Source: Macrostomum hystrix (Eukaryota > Platyhelminthes > Macrostomidae). Taken from it: a stretch of 64,000 bases of DNA. Below are positions 53,601-64,000 of the stretch, piece by piece. The notes beneath the pieces were generated by a model, which saw only the letters and a list, made by a program, of their open reading frames with translations, did not search any database and was not told where the DNA came from. Position numbers and translations under genes: made by a program. Where the stretch lies: assembly GCA_950097015.1 (NCBI GenBank), contig CATNEN010000035.1, forward strand, positions 447,001 through 511,000, written 5' to 3'. Positions within the stretch are counted from its first letter, which is position 1; every line of letters starts with the position of its first letter.

Positions 53601-56600
53601 AGGAAAGTAATGGGATGGAGTGTGGGTGTACACAGGAAAGTGATGGGATGGAGGGTGTGTGTGCACAGGAAAGTGATGGGATGGAGGGTGTGAGTACACA
53701 GGAAAGTGATGGGATGGAGGGTGTGTGTACACCGGAAAGTGATGGGATGAAGGGTGTGTGTGCACAGGAAAGTGATGGGATGGAGGGTGTGTGTGCACAG
53801 GAAAGTGATGGGATGAAGGGTGTGTGTACACAGGAAAGTGATGGGATGAAGGGTGTGTGTACACAGGAAAGTGATGGGATGAAGGGTGTGTGTACACAGG
53901 AAAGTGATGGGATGAAGGGTGTGTGTACACAGGAAAGTGATGGGATGAAGGGTGTGTGTGCACAGGAAAGTGATGGGATGAAGGGTGTGTGTACACAGGA
54001 AAGTGATGGGATGAAGGGTGTGTGTGCACAGGAAAGTGATGGGATGAAGGGTGTGTGTGCACAGGAAAGTGATGGGATGGAGGGTGTGTGTGCACAGGAA
54101 AGTGATGGGATGAAGGGTGTGTGTACACAGGAAAGTGATGGGATGAAGGGTGTGTGTGCACAGGAAAGTGATGGGATGAAGGGTGTGTGTGCACAGGAAA
54201 GTGATGGGATGAAGGGTGTGTGTGCACAGGAAAGTGATGGGATGAAGGGTGTGTGTACACAGGAAAGTGATGGGATGAAGGGTGTGTGTGCACAGGAAAG
54301 TGATGGGATGAAGGGTGTGTGTGCACAGGAAAGTGATGGGATGAAGGGTGTGTACACAGGAAAGTGATGGGATGAAGGGTGTGTAGACAGGAAAGTGATG
54401 GGATGGAGGGTGTGTAGACAGGAAAGTGATGGGATGAAGGGTGTGTAGACAGGAAAGTGATGGGATGAAGGGTGTGTAGACAGGAAAGTGATGGGATGAA
54501 GGGTGTGTAGACAGGAAAGTGATGGGATGAAGGGTGTGTAGACAGGAAAGTGATGGGATGGAGGGTGTGTGTACACAGGAAAGTGATGGGATGGAGGGTG
54601 TGTGTGCACAGGAAAGTGATGGGATGGAGGGTGTGTGTGCACAGGAAAGTGATGGGATGAAGGGTGTGTGTACACAGGAAAGTGATGGGATGAAGGGTGT
54701 GTGTGCACAGGAAAGTGATGGGATGAAGGGTGTGTGTGCACAGGAAAGTGATGGGATGAAGGGTGTGTGTACACAGGAAAGTGATGGGATGAAGGGTGTG
54801 TGTGCACAGGAAAGTGATGGGATGAAGGGTGTGTGTGCACAGGAAAGTGATGGGATGGAGGGTGTGTGTGCACAGGAAAGTGATGGGATGGAGGGTGTGT
54901 GTACACAGGAAAGTGATGGGATGAAGGGTGTGTGTACACAGGAAAGTGATGGGATGAAGGGTGTGTGTGCACAGGAAAGTGATGGGATGAAGGGTGTGTG
55001 TACACAGGAAAGTGATGGGATGAAGGGTGTGTGTGCACAGGAAAGTGATGGGATGAAGGGTGTGTGTGCACAGGAAAGTGATGGGATGAAGGGTGTGTAC
55101 ACAGGAAAGTGATGGGATGAAGGGTGTGTAGACAGGAATGTGATGGGATGGAGGGTGTGTAGACAGGAAAGTGATGGGATGAAGGGTGTGTAGACAGGAA
55201 AGTGATGGGATGAAGGGTGTGTAGACAGGAAAGTGATGGGATGAAGGGTGTGTAGACAGGAAAGTGATGGGATGAAGGGTGTGTAGACAGGAAAGTGATG
55301 GGATGGAGGGTGTGTGTACACAGGAAAGTGATGGGATGGAGGGTGTGTGTGCACAGGAAAGTGATGGGATGGAGGGTGTGTGTGCACAGGAAAGTGATGG
55401 GATGAAGGGTGTGTGTACACAGGAAAGTGATGGGATGAAGGGTGTGTAGACAGGAAAGTGATGGGATGAAGGGTGTGTAGACAGGAAAGTGATCGGATTA
55501 AGATTGTGGGTACACAGGAAAGTGATGGGACGAAGGGTGTGTGTAGACAGGAAAGTGATGGGATGAAGGGTGTGTAGACAGGAAAGTGATGGGATGAAGG
55601 GTGTGTAGACAGGAAAGTGATGGGATGGAGGGTGTGAGTGCACAGGAAAGTGATGGGATGGAGGGTGTGTAGACAGGAAAGTGATGGGATGAAGGGTGTG
55701 TGTACACAGGAAAGTGATGGGATGGAGGGTGTGTGTACACAGGAAAGTGATGGGATGGAGGGTGTGTGTGCACAGGAAAGTGATGGGATGGAGGGTGTGT
55801 GTGCACAGGAAAGTGATGGGATGAAGGGTGTGTGTACACAGGAAAGTGATGGGATGAAGGGTGTGTGTGCACAGGAAAGTGATGGGATGAAGGGTGTGTG
55901 TGCACAGGAAAGTGATGGGATGAAGGGTGTGTGTACACAGGAAAGTGATGGGATGAAGGGTGTGTGTGCACAGGAAAGTGATGGGATGAAGGGTGTGTGT
56001 GCACAGGAAAGTGATGGGATGGAGGGTGTGTGTGCACAGGAAAGTGATGGGATGAAGGGTGTGTGTACACAGGAAAGTGATGGGATGAAGGGTGTGTGTG
56101 CACAGGAAAGTGATGGGATGAAGGGTGTGTGTGCACAGGAAAGTGATGGGATGAAGGGTGTGTGTACACAGGAAAGTGATGGGATGAAGGGTGTGTGTAC
56201 ACAGGAAAGTGATGGGATGAAGGGTGTGTGTGCACAGGAAAGTGATGGGATGGAGGGTGTGTGTTCACAGGAAAGTGATGGGCTGGAGGGTGTGTGTACA
56301 CAGGAAAGTGATGGGATGGAGGGTGTGAGTACACAGGAAAGTGATGGGATGGAGGGTGTGTGTACACAGGAAAGTGATGGGATGGAGGGTGTGTGTAGAC
56401 AGGAAAGTGATGGGATGAAGGGTGTGTGTACACAGGAAAGTGATGGGATGAAGGGTGTGTGCACAGGAAAGTGATGGGATGAAGGGTGTGTGTACACAGG
56501 AAAGTGATGGGATGGAGGGTGTGTGTGCACAGGAAAGTGATGGGATGAAGGGTGTGTGTACACAGGAAAGTGATGGGATGAAGGGTGTGTAGACAGGAAA

Positions 56601-59600
56601 GTGATGGGATGGAGGGTGTGTGTACACAGGAAAGTGATGGGATGGAGGGTGTGTGTACACAGGAAAGTGATGGGATGGAGGGTGTGTGTACACAGGAAAG
56701 TGATGGGATGAAGGGTGTGTGTACACAGGAAAGTGATGGGATGGAGGGTGTGTAGACAGGAAAGTGATGGGGTGAAGGGTGTGTGTACACAGGAAAGTGA
56801 TGGGATGGAGGGTGTGTAGACAGGAAAGTGATGGGATGAAGGGTGTGTGTACACAGGAAAGTGATGGGATGGAGGGTGTGTGTGCACAGGAAAGTAATGG
56901 GATGAAGGGTGTGTGTACACAGGAAAGTGATGGGATGGAGGGTGTGTGTACACAGGAAAGTGATGGGATGAAGGGTGTGTGTACACAGGAAAGTGATGGG
57001 ATGGAGGGTGTGTAGACAGGAAAGTGATGGGGTGAAGGGTGTGTGTACACAGGAAAGTGATGGGATGGAGGGTGTGTGTACACAGGAAAGTGATGGGATG
57101 GAGGGTGTGTGTACACAGGAAAGTGATGGGATGAAGGGTGTGTGTACACAGGAAAGTTATGGGATGAAGGGTGTGTGTACACAGGAAAGTGATGGGATGA
57201 AGGGTGTGTGTACACAGGAAAGTGATGGGATGGAGGGTGTGTGTGCACAGGAAAGTGATGGGATGAAGGGTGTGTACACAGGAAAGTGATGGGATGGAGG
57301 GTGTGTAGACAGGAAAGTGATGGGATGAAGGGTGTGTAGACAGGAAAGTGATGGGATGAAGGGTGTGTAGACAGGAAAGTGATGGGATGAAGGGTGTGTA
57401 CACAGGAAAGTGATGGGATGAAGGGTGTGTAGACAGGAAAGTGATGGGATGAAGGGTGTGTAGACAGGAAAGTGATGGGATGAAGGGTGTGTAGACAGGA
57501 AAGTGATGGGATGAAGGGTGTGTAGACAGGAAAGTGATGGGATGAAGGGTGTGTGTGCACAGGAAAGTGATGGGATGAAGGGTGTGTGTGCACAGGAAAG
57601 TGATGGGATGAAGGGTGTGTGTGCACAGGAAAGTGATGGGATGAAGGGTGTGTACACAGGAAAGTGATGGGATGAAGGGTGTGTAGACAGGAAAGTGATG
57701 GGATGGAGGGTGTGTAGACAGGAAAGTGATGGGATGAAGGGTGTGTAGACAGGAAAGTGATGGGATGAAGGGTGTGTAGACAGGAAAGTGATGGGATGAA
57801 GGGTGTGTAGACAGGAAAGTGATGGGATGAAGGGTGTGTGTGCACAGGAAAGTGATGGGATGAAGGGTGTGTGTGCACAGGAAAGTGATGGGATGAAGGG
57901 TGTGTACACAGGAAAGTGATGGGATGAAGGGTGTGTAGACAGGAAAGTGATGGGATGGAGGGTGTGTAGACAGGAAAGTGATGGGATGAAGGGTGTGTAG
58001 ACAGGAAAGTGATGGGATGAAGGGTGTGTAGACAGGAAAGTGATGGGATGAAGGGTGTGTAGACAGGAAAGTGATGGGATGAAGGGTGTGTAGACAGGAA
58101 AGTGATGGGATGGAGGGTGTGTGTACACAGGAAAGTGATGGGATGGAGGGTGTGTGTGCACAGGAAAGTGATGGGATGGAGGGTGTGTGTGCACAGGAAA
58201 GTGATGGGATGAAGGGTGTGTGTACACAGGAAAGTGATGGGATGAAGGGTGTGTAGACAGGAAAGTGATGGGATGAAGGGTGTGTAGACAGGAAAGTGAT
58301 CGGATTAAGATTGTGGGTACACAGGAAAGTGATGGGACGAAGGGTGTGTGTAGACAGGAAAGTGATGGGATGAAGGGTGTGTAGACAGGAAAGTGATGGG
58401 ATGAAGGGTGTGTAGACAGGAAAGTGATGGGATGGAGGGTGTGAGTACACAGGAAAGTGATGGGATGGAGGGTGTGTGTACACAGGAAAGTGATGGGATG
58501 AAGGGTGTGTGTACACAGGAAAGTGATGGGATGAAGGGTGTGTGTACACAGGAAAGTGATGGGATGGAGGGTGTGTGTACACAGGAAAGTGATGGGCTGG
58601 AGGGTGTGTGTACACAGGAAAGTGATGGGATGGAGGGTGTGAGTACACAGGAAAGTGATGGGATGAAGGGTGTGTGTACACAGGAAAGTGATGGGATGGA
58701 GGGTGTGTGTAGACAGGAAAGTGATGGGATGAAGGGTGTGTGTACACAGGAAAGTGATGGGATGAAGGGTGTGTGTGCACAGGAAAGTGATGGGATGAAG
58801 GGTGTGTGTACACAGGAAAGTGATGGGATGGAGGGTGTGTGTGCACAGGAAAGTGATGGGATGAAGGGTGTGTGTACACAGGAAAGTGATGGGATGAAGG
58901 GTGTGTAGACAGGAAAGTGATGGGATGGAGGGTGTGTGTACACAGGAAAGTGATGGGATGGAGGGTGTGTGTACACAGGAAAGTGATGGGATGGAGGGTG
59001 TGTGTACACAGGAAAGTGATGGGATGAAGGGTGTGTGTACACAGGAAAGTGATGGGATGGAGGGTGTGTGTGCACAGGAAAGTGATGGGATGAAGGGTGT
59101 GTACACAGGAAAGTGATGGGATGAAGGGTGTGTGTACACAGGAAAGTGATGGGATGAAGGGTGTGTGTGCACAGGAAAGTGATGGGATGAAGGGTGTGTG
59201 TGCACAGGAAAGTGATGGGATGAAGGGTGTGTACACAGGAAAGTGATGGGATGAAGGGTGTGTAGACAGGAAAGTGATGGGATGAAGGGTGTGTAGACAG
59301 GAAAGTGATGGGATGGAGGGTGTGTGTACACAGGAAAGTGATGGGATGGAGGGTGTGTGTGCACAGGAAAGTGATGGGATGGAGGGTGTGTGTGCACAGG
59401 AAAGTGATGGGATGAAGGGTGTGTGTACACAGGAAAGTGATGGGATGAAGGGTGTGTGTGCACAGGAAAGTGATGGGATGAAGGGTGTGTGTGCACAGGA
59501 AAGTGATGGGATGAAGGGTGTGTGTACACAGGAAAGTGATGGGATGAAGGGTGTGTGTGCACAGGAAAGTGATGGGATGAAGGGTGTGTGTGCACAGGAA

Positions 59601-62359
59601 AGTGATGGGATGGAGGGTGTGTGTGCACAGGAAAGTGATGGGATGAAGGGTGTGTGTACACAGGAAAGTGATGGGATGAAGGGTGTGTGTGCACAGGAAA
59701 GTGATGGGATGAAGGGTGTGTGTGCACAGGAAAGTGATGGGATGAAGGGTGTGTGTACACAGGAAAGTGATGGGATGAAGGGTGTGTGTGCACAGGAAAG
59801 TGATGGGATGAAGGGTGTGTGTGCACAGGAAAGTGATGGGATGAAGGGTGTGTACACAGGAAAGTGATGGGATGAAGGGTGTGTAGACAGGAAAGTGATG
59901 GGATGGAGGGTGTGTAGACAGGAAAGTGATGGGATGAAGGGTGTGTAGACAGGAAAGTGATGGGATGAAGGGTGTGTAGACAGGAAAGTGATGGGATGAA
60001 GGGTGTGTAGACAGGAAAGTGATGGGATGAAGGGTGTGTAGACAGGAAAGTGATGGGATGGAGGGTGTGTGTACACAGGAAAGTGATGGGATGGAGGGTG
60101 TGTGTGCACAGGAAAGTGATGGGATGGAGGGTGTGTGTGCACAGGAAAGTGATGGGATGAAGGGTGTGTGTACACAGGAAAGTGATGGGATGAAGGGTGT
60201 GTAGACAGGAAAGTGATGGGATGAAGGGTGTGTAGACAGGAAAGTGATCGGATTAAGATTGTGGGTACACAGGAAAGTGATGGGACGAAGGGTGTGTGTA
60301 GACAGGAAAGTGATGGGATGAAGGGTGTGTAGACAGGAAAGTGATGGGATGAAGGGTGTGTAGACAGGAAAGTGATGGGATGGAGGGTGTGAGTACACAG
60401 GAAAGTGATGGGATGGAGGGTGTGTGTACACAGGAAAGTGATGGGATGAAGGGTGTGTGTACACAGGAAAGTGATGGGATGAAGGGTGTGTGTACACAGG
60501 AAAGTGATGGGATGGAGGGTGTGTGTACACAGGAAAGTGATGGGCTGGAGGGTGTGTGTACACAGGAAAGTGATGGGATGGAGGGTGTGAGTACACAGGA
60601 AAGTGATGGGATGGAGGGTGTGTGTACACAGGAAAGTGATGGGATGGAGGGTGTGTGTAGACAGGAAAGTGATGGGATGAAGGGTGTGTGTACACAGGAA
60701 AGTGATGGGATGAAGGGTGTGTGTACACAGGAAAGTGATGGGATGGAGGGTGTGTGTGCACAGGAAAGTGATGGGATGAAGGGTGTGTGTACACAGGAAA
60801 GTGATGGGATGAAGGGTGTGTAGACAGGAAAGTGATGGGATGGAGGGTGTGTGTACACAGGAAAGTGATGGGATGGAGGGTGTGTGTACACAGGAAAGTG
60901 ATGGGATGGAGGGTGTGTGTACACAGGAAAGTGATGGGATGAAGGGTGTGTGTACACAGGAAAGTGATGGGATGGAGGGTGTGTAGACAGGAAAGTGATG
61001 GGGTGAAGGGTGTGTGTACACAGGAAAGTGATGGGATGGAGGGTGTGTGTACACAGGAAAGTGATGGGATGGAGGGTGTGTGTACACAGGAAAGTGATGG
61101 GATGAAGGGTGTGTGTACACAGGAAAGTGATGGGATGAAGGGTGTGTGTACACAGGAAAGTGATGGGATGAAGGGTGTGTGTACACAGGAAAGTGATGGG
61201 ATGGAGGGTGTGTGTACACAGGAAAGTGATGGGATGGAGGGTGTGTGTAGACAGGAAAGTGATGGGATGAAGGGTGTGTGTACACAGGAAAGTGATGGGA
61301 TGGAGGGTGTGTGTACACAGGAAAGTGATGGGATGAAGGGTGTGTAGACAGGAAAGTGATGGGATGAAGGGTGTGTTTACACAGGAAAGTGATCGGATGG
61401 AGGGAGTGTGTACACAGGAAAGTGATAGGATGGAGGGAGTGTGTACACAGGAAAGTGATGGGATGGAGTGTGTGTATACAGAAAAGTGATGGGATGGAGT
61501 GTGTGTGTACACAGGAAAGTGATGGGATGGAGGGTGTATGTACACAGGAAAGTGATGGGATGAAGGGTGTGTAGACAGGAAGTTAATTGGATGGAGGCCG
61601 CCTCTGTGTACATGAACACGCACACTGAAAGGTGATTGGTCGGCAGGATGCGAACAAAGAATTGAGACCAAATTTTCAATGCTCATTGTATTCTAATTAC
61701 GAATGGATCTATAGAAATCCGATAAAAAATAAGGAGCATGAAAGAGCACCCAGACTGAAAGTTCTCACCTTTCTCAACCGACTTCGCTTCTCTTCCTTGG
61801 CCTCCATGGAGTGACTGTGCGCCAGATAGGCCGAATCCAGCGGAATGTCGCTCGGATGCGGCAGGCCCTGAACCGGCGGGACGCCGACTCCGCGTCTTCG
61901 CTTGTCGCCAGTGTCAGTGGCGAGTGCGCGCAGGCGAGTGACTAGATTGTCCATGGGACTCTTCGAGCGCTTCTTGCCAGCCAGCGGGACGGCGGATTCG
62001 CTGCCGCCGCTGCCACCGCCATCGTCGTCCACGTCACCCGAATGCGAGCGTCGCTTTGAACCGGACGAAGCCGAAGCAGCAGCCGATGCCAATGAAGAAG
62101 ACATCGAATGCGGATTCTCGGAGCGGGCGCGCGGCCGAAAACTATCGAAGAACTGGCGCACCGAGGATCTCTTGCGCACCGATCCGGACCTGGCGCCATC
62201 GGCTTCAACGGCGGCGACGCGAGTTCGACAGCTCTCTTCTGAGTTGCGCCTAGCCCGACCAGCGGACGCGGCCGCCGCTGAAGTAGTTGTTGATGATGAG
62301 GGCTCGGCAGAGACGGCGGCAGTCACGCCGGAAGCGGCATCGATGGCAGTAGAAGACAT
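47638..62359 (-). CDS. PRKAG: AMP-activated protein kinase gamma subunit, complete
   Basis: Five exons on the minus strand: 61769-62359, 51491-51575, 50111-50448, 48912-49601 and 47638-47943. All junctions keep phase, for about 669 residues. This is the nucleotide-sensing subunit of the AMPK heterotrimer in the cytosol and nucleus. Four CBS repeats occupy about residues 360-655, with KHRCYDLIPTSSKL, AFFALVYNGLRAAPVWD, GMLTITDFINIL, ARVHRLPVVE, FILTHKRILK, IGTYEGI, FVQHRISALPVV, DIYSKFDVINLA and AEVHRLVIVD. Nucleotide-binding positions are conserved: R392 (LRAAP), H472-R473, H619-R620 and S635/S637-D638 (VVSLSD). The long N-terminus resembles the extended gamma-2/3 and insect forms. It is Ser/Ala-rich with basic phosphosite-like RRNS, KRRS and RKRSS strings. 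Exon 3 adds a polyglutamine run. Intron 1 is 10.2 kb and mostly minisatellite. A TTTATT (AATAAA on the sense strand) lies at 47328-47333. Confidence 0.95.
48070..48480. repeat. 22-bp minisatellite in AMPK gamma intron 4
   Basis: About 18 copies of ctgacccctgagtctctcac plus aa. They degenerate beyond 48450 into irregular ctgaatctcacc repeats that continue to about 48620. Confidence 0.92.
49625..50045. repeat. 20-bp minisatellite in AMPK gamma intron 3
   Basis: About 20 copies of gatgggatctgattgtgtgg, with tgagg variants and an occasional extra g. They fill most of the 509-bp intron between exons 3 and 4. Confidence 0.93.
50449..51490. other. AMPK gamma intron 2, nothing further seen
   Basis: The only AMPK gamma intron over 1 kb without a tandem array. 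A G-rich stretch on the + strand lies at 50720-50860. No nested gene is supported. Confidence 0.5.
52095..52750. repeat. 20-bp minisatellite in AMPK gamma intron 1
   Basis: About 33 copies of aacaggaaacacacctgtct with an aactgg variant. The period is exactly 20, with no indels over most of the array. Confidence 0.95.
52963..53026. repeat. Isolated two-unit fragment of the 31/33-bp array
   Basis: gtgatgggatgaagggtgtg and a second copy with aggggtg stand alone about 500 bp outside the 8-kb array that uses the same unit. Confidence 0.85.
53136..53252 (-). promoter_or_regulatory. Possible alternative promoter and first exon of AMPK gamma
   Basis: On the minus strand TATAAA (53252-53247) is followed about 30 bases later by GC-richer sequence that ends at a good donor, CCGTCG|gtgagg (exon end 53136). 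It lies in intron 1 upstream of exon 2. Mammalian PRKAG2 has short isoforms from internal promoters; use here is inferred only from these signals. Confidence 0.35.
53440..61625. repeat. 8-kb minisatellite (31/33-bp units) in AMPK gamma intron 1
   Basis: About 250 copies of a unit built on aggaaagtgatgggatgaag with endings gtgtgtgtacac (33 bp), gtgtgtgtgcac (33 bp) or gtgtgtagac (31 bp). Both edges (53440-53600 and 61380-61640) carry diverged units such as ggtgattggtcg, while the core is homogeneous. A variant block with gatcggattaagattg occurs at 55491, 58298 and 60246. A ggctgg variant occurs at 56281, 58595 and 60543. The last two of each set are 1,948 bp apart, revealing a large internal block duplication. 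Long frames on both strands are artefacts of stop-free units. Confidence 0.97.
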
Positions 62360-62382
62360 TGCTGACTCGGACGCCGCTTGAT

Positions 62383-62386
62383 GCTA
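62383..62386 (-). other. Splice acceptor 23 nt before the AMPK gamma ATG
   Basis: On the minus strand cttccgcttcgcttag ends at 62384, leaving about 23 leader bases before the ATG at 62359. It is another candidate 5' UTR intron border or spliced-leader site. Confidence 0.5.
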
Positions 62387-62572
62387 AGCGAAGCGGAAGG
62401 ATTGAAGAAAGCCAAGTGAGCTTGTGCTCAATATGTTAATTATGCGCATATAGTGCTACTTGTGAGTAATTTAGTGAAGTCTTTCTTTAGTAATCACTTT
62501 CAGGACTTTTTATGATTAAAAGTAATCGAAATAAGCATAAGTATACAAATATTATGATTTTTTAGTTTTAGT

Positions 62573-62865
62573 TGTTAACTGAGGCGACATTGGGTCAGTC
62601 AATGAGTGGGAATGTGACAGTGGGTCAGTCAGTGAGTGGGAATGTGACAGTGGGTCAGTCAATGAGTGGGGATGTGACAGTGGGTCAGTCAATGACTAGG
62701 AGTCTGACAGTGGGTGAGTCAATGACTAAGAGTCTGACAGTGGGTCAGTCAATGACTAGGAGTCTGACAGTGGGTCAGTCAATGACTAGGAGTCTGACCG
62801 TGGGTGAGTCAATGACTAAGAGTCTGACAGTGGGTCAGTCAATCACTAAGAGTCTGACAGTGGTG
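62573..62865. repeat. 30-bp minisatellite
   Basis: About ten copies of gggtcagtcaatgagtggga plus ten bases. The first three have gagtggga and the rest gactagga, so two sub-blocks were amplified separately. Confidence 0.93.
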
Positions 62866-63261
62866 AGCTGCAAACAAATCAAATTAAATCAAAGCTTTAC
62901 GGCTCGAATTTTTCACACAGAAGTCTATAGAAAGTAAATTCTACTTCCTAGTGTTAATCCAGCTGTGTAATTAGTGTAAATCGTTACAAAAGATACCGCC
63001 AAATGAGTCAGCAAAGAATAGAGCAATTAAATCGGATTATGAGAACTAGGCTAGTGCAGCTAACACACCTTTAGATTATCACACAAATTAATGAACCGAG
63101 ATAGCAAGAAGAGCAATCGACTAACAAAAGATAAGTCCACATGTGTACGCTTGTACAATTTCGGTTATATCTAACACCACCGTGTAAACATTTTACTTTT
63201 CTTTACCTATAAAAAATATGCCAAACTATTAACTCAGATTCTAATCAGTAACTAACTATAG
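62866..63261. other. Intergenic, nothing seen
   Basis: About 400 bases of AT-rich sequence between two arrays, upstream of the AMPK gamma gene. Confidence 0.5.
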
Positions 63262-64000
63262 CTTAGTATGCCAGGGTACTTCAGTGCGTGGGACATGACT
63301 CCCCCATGATCCTTCAGTGCGTGGGACATGACTCCCCCATGATCCTTCAGTGTGTGGGACATGACTCCCCCATGATCCTTCAGTGTGTGCGACATGGCTT
63401 CCCCATGATCCTTCAGTGCGTGGGACATGACTCCCCCATGATCCTTCAGTGTGTGGGACATGACTCCCCCATGATCCTTCAGTGCGTGGGACATGATTCC
63501 CCCATGATCCTTCAGTGCGTGGGACATGACTCCCCCATGATCCTTCAGTGTGTGGGACATGACTCCCCCATGATCCTTCAGTGCGTGGGACATGATTCCC
63601 CCATGATCCTTCAGTGCGTGGGACATGACTCCCCCATGATCCTTCAGTGCGTGGGACATGATTCCCCCATGATCCTTCAGTGCGTGGGACATGACTCCCC
63701 CATGATCCTTCAGTGTGTGGGACATGACTCTCCCATGATCCTTCAGTGCGTGGGACATGATTCCCCCATGATCCTTCAGTGCGTGGGACATGACTCCCCC
63801 ATGATCCTTCAGTGTGTGGGACATGACTCTCCCATGATCCTTCAGTGCGTGGGACATGACTCCCCCATGATCCTTCAGTGCGTGGGACATGACTCTCCCA
63901 TGATCCTTCAGTGCGTGGGACATGACTCCCCCATGATCCTTCAGTGTGTGGGACATGACTCCCCCATGATCCTTCAGTGTGTGCGACATGGCTTCCCCAT
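63262..64000. repeat. 33-bp minisatellite, continues past the window
   Basis: About 22 copies of catgatccttcagtgcgtgg plus gacatgactcccc. Sequence variants (gtgtg/gcgtg, actc/attc) recur in a patterned order. 33 is a multiple of three, so the minus strand shows a false 245-codon frame. Confidence 0.95.

Noticed and set aside
53294-61318. 2,674-codon open frame on the minus strand, with several other long frames on both strands
   Set aside because: It is wholly made of 31/33-bp intronic repeat units without stop codons, has frame changes between unit types, and lies inside AMPK gamma intron 1. It is not a repeat protein gene.
63252-64000. CRISPR-like regular spacing
   Set aside because: Units are contiguous with no unique spacers and the genome is eukaryotic. 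It is a plain 33-bp minisatellite.

Overview
The window is animal nuclear DNA. It has canonical GT-AG spliced genes, TATA-type promoters, tRNA-derived SINEs, an LTR retrotransposon, a Tc1/mariner-like transposon and a very heavy load of minisatellites. The gene content (SLC13 transporter, TMC channel, AMPK gamma) is metazoan. The compact exons, the splice acceptors 20-30 nt in front of several start codons (suggesting spliced-leader trans-splicing) and the repeat load fit a free-living flatworm such as a macrostomid. That placement is an inference, not a sequence match.

Layout. 1-2280: two minisatellites. 3344-4560 (+): a small secreted protein made of two duplicated Cys-rich exons, with a SINE between them. 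4778-6650: a mobile element encoding an apparently intact two-exon tyrosine recombinase (-) between imperfect inverted repeats, next to a 95-bp foldback hairpin. 7478-14388 (-): a complete nine-exon SLC13 sodium/carboxylate cotransporter, most introns filled with their own tandem repeat. 15700-17369: a Tc1/mariner-like element with 161-bp inverted repeats and a frameshifted transposase. 20152-26432 (-): a complete 14-exon TMC gene, again with minisatellite introns. 26778-27545: a SINE and a possible solo LTR. 29309-35503 (-): the 3' four exons of a UBA-domain protein whose large intron holds a SINE split by a young LTR retrotransposon (30460-34706). 38011-39308 (+): a single-exon GPCR-like gene with TATA box and poly(A) signal. 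40195-45790: four large minisatellites. 46881-47174: a second copy of the 26.8-kb SINE. 47638-62383 (-): a complete five-exon AMPK gamma subunit gene, whose 10.2-kb first intron carries an 8-kb minisatellite. 62573-64000: two more minisatellites, the last running off the window.

About 24 kb of the 64 kb (my estimate) is tandem repeat, in roughly 26 separate arrays with units of 4-57 bp. Repeat families are largely private to one gene but can recur in different introns of that gene, and several arrays include or touch a splice site or stop codon. Nearly all long reading frames in these arrays are artefacts of stop-free repeat units. The exon models below were built by hand from splice consensus, reading-frame continuity and recalled family motifs. 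Reading phase closes across every proposed junction of the SLC13, TMC, AMPK gamma, UBA, recombinase and secreted-protein genes.
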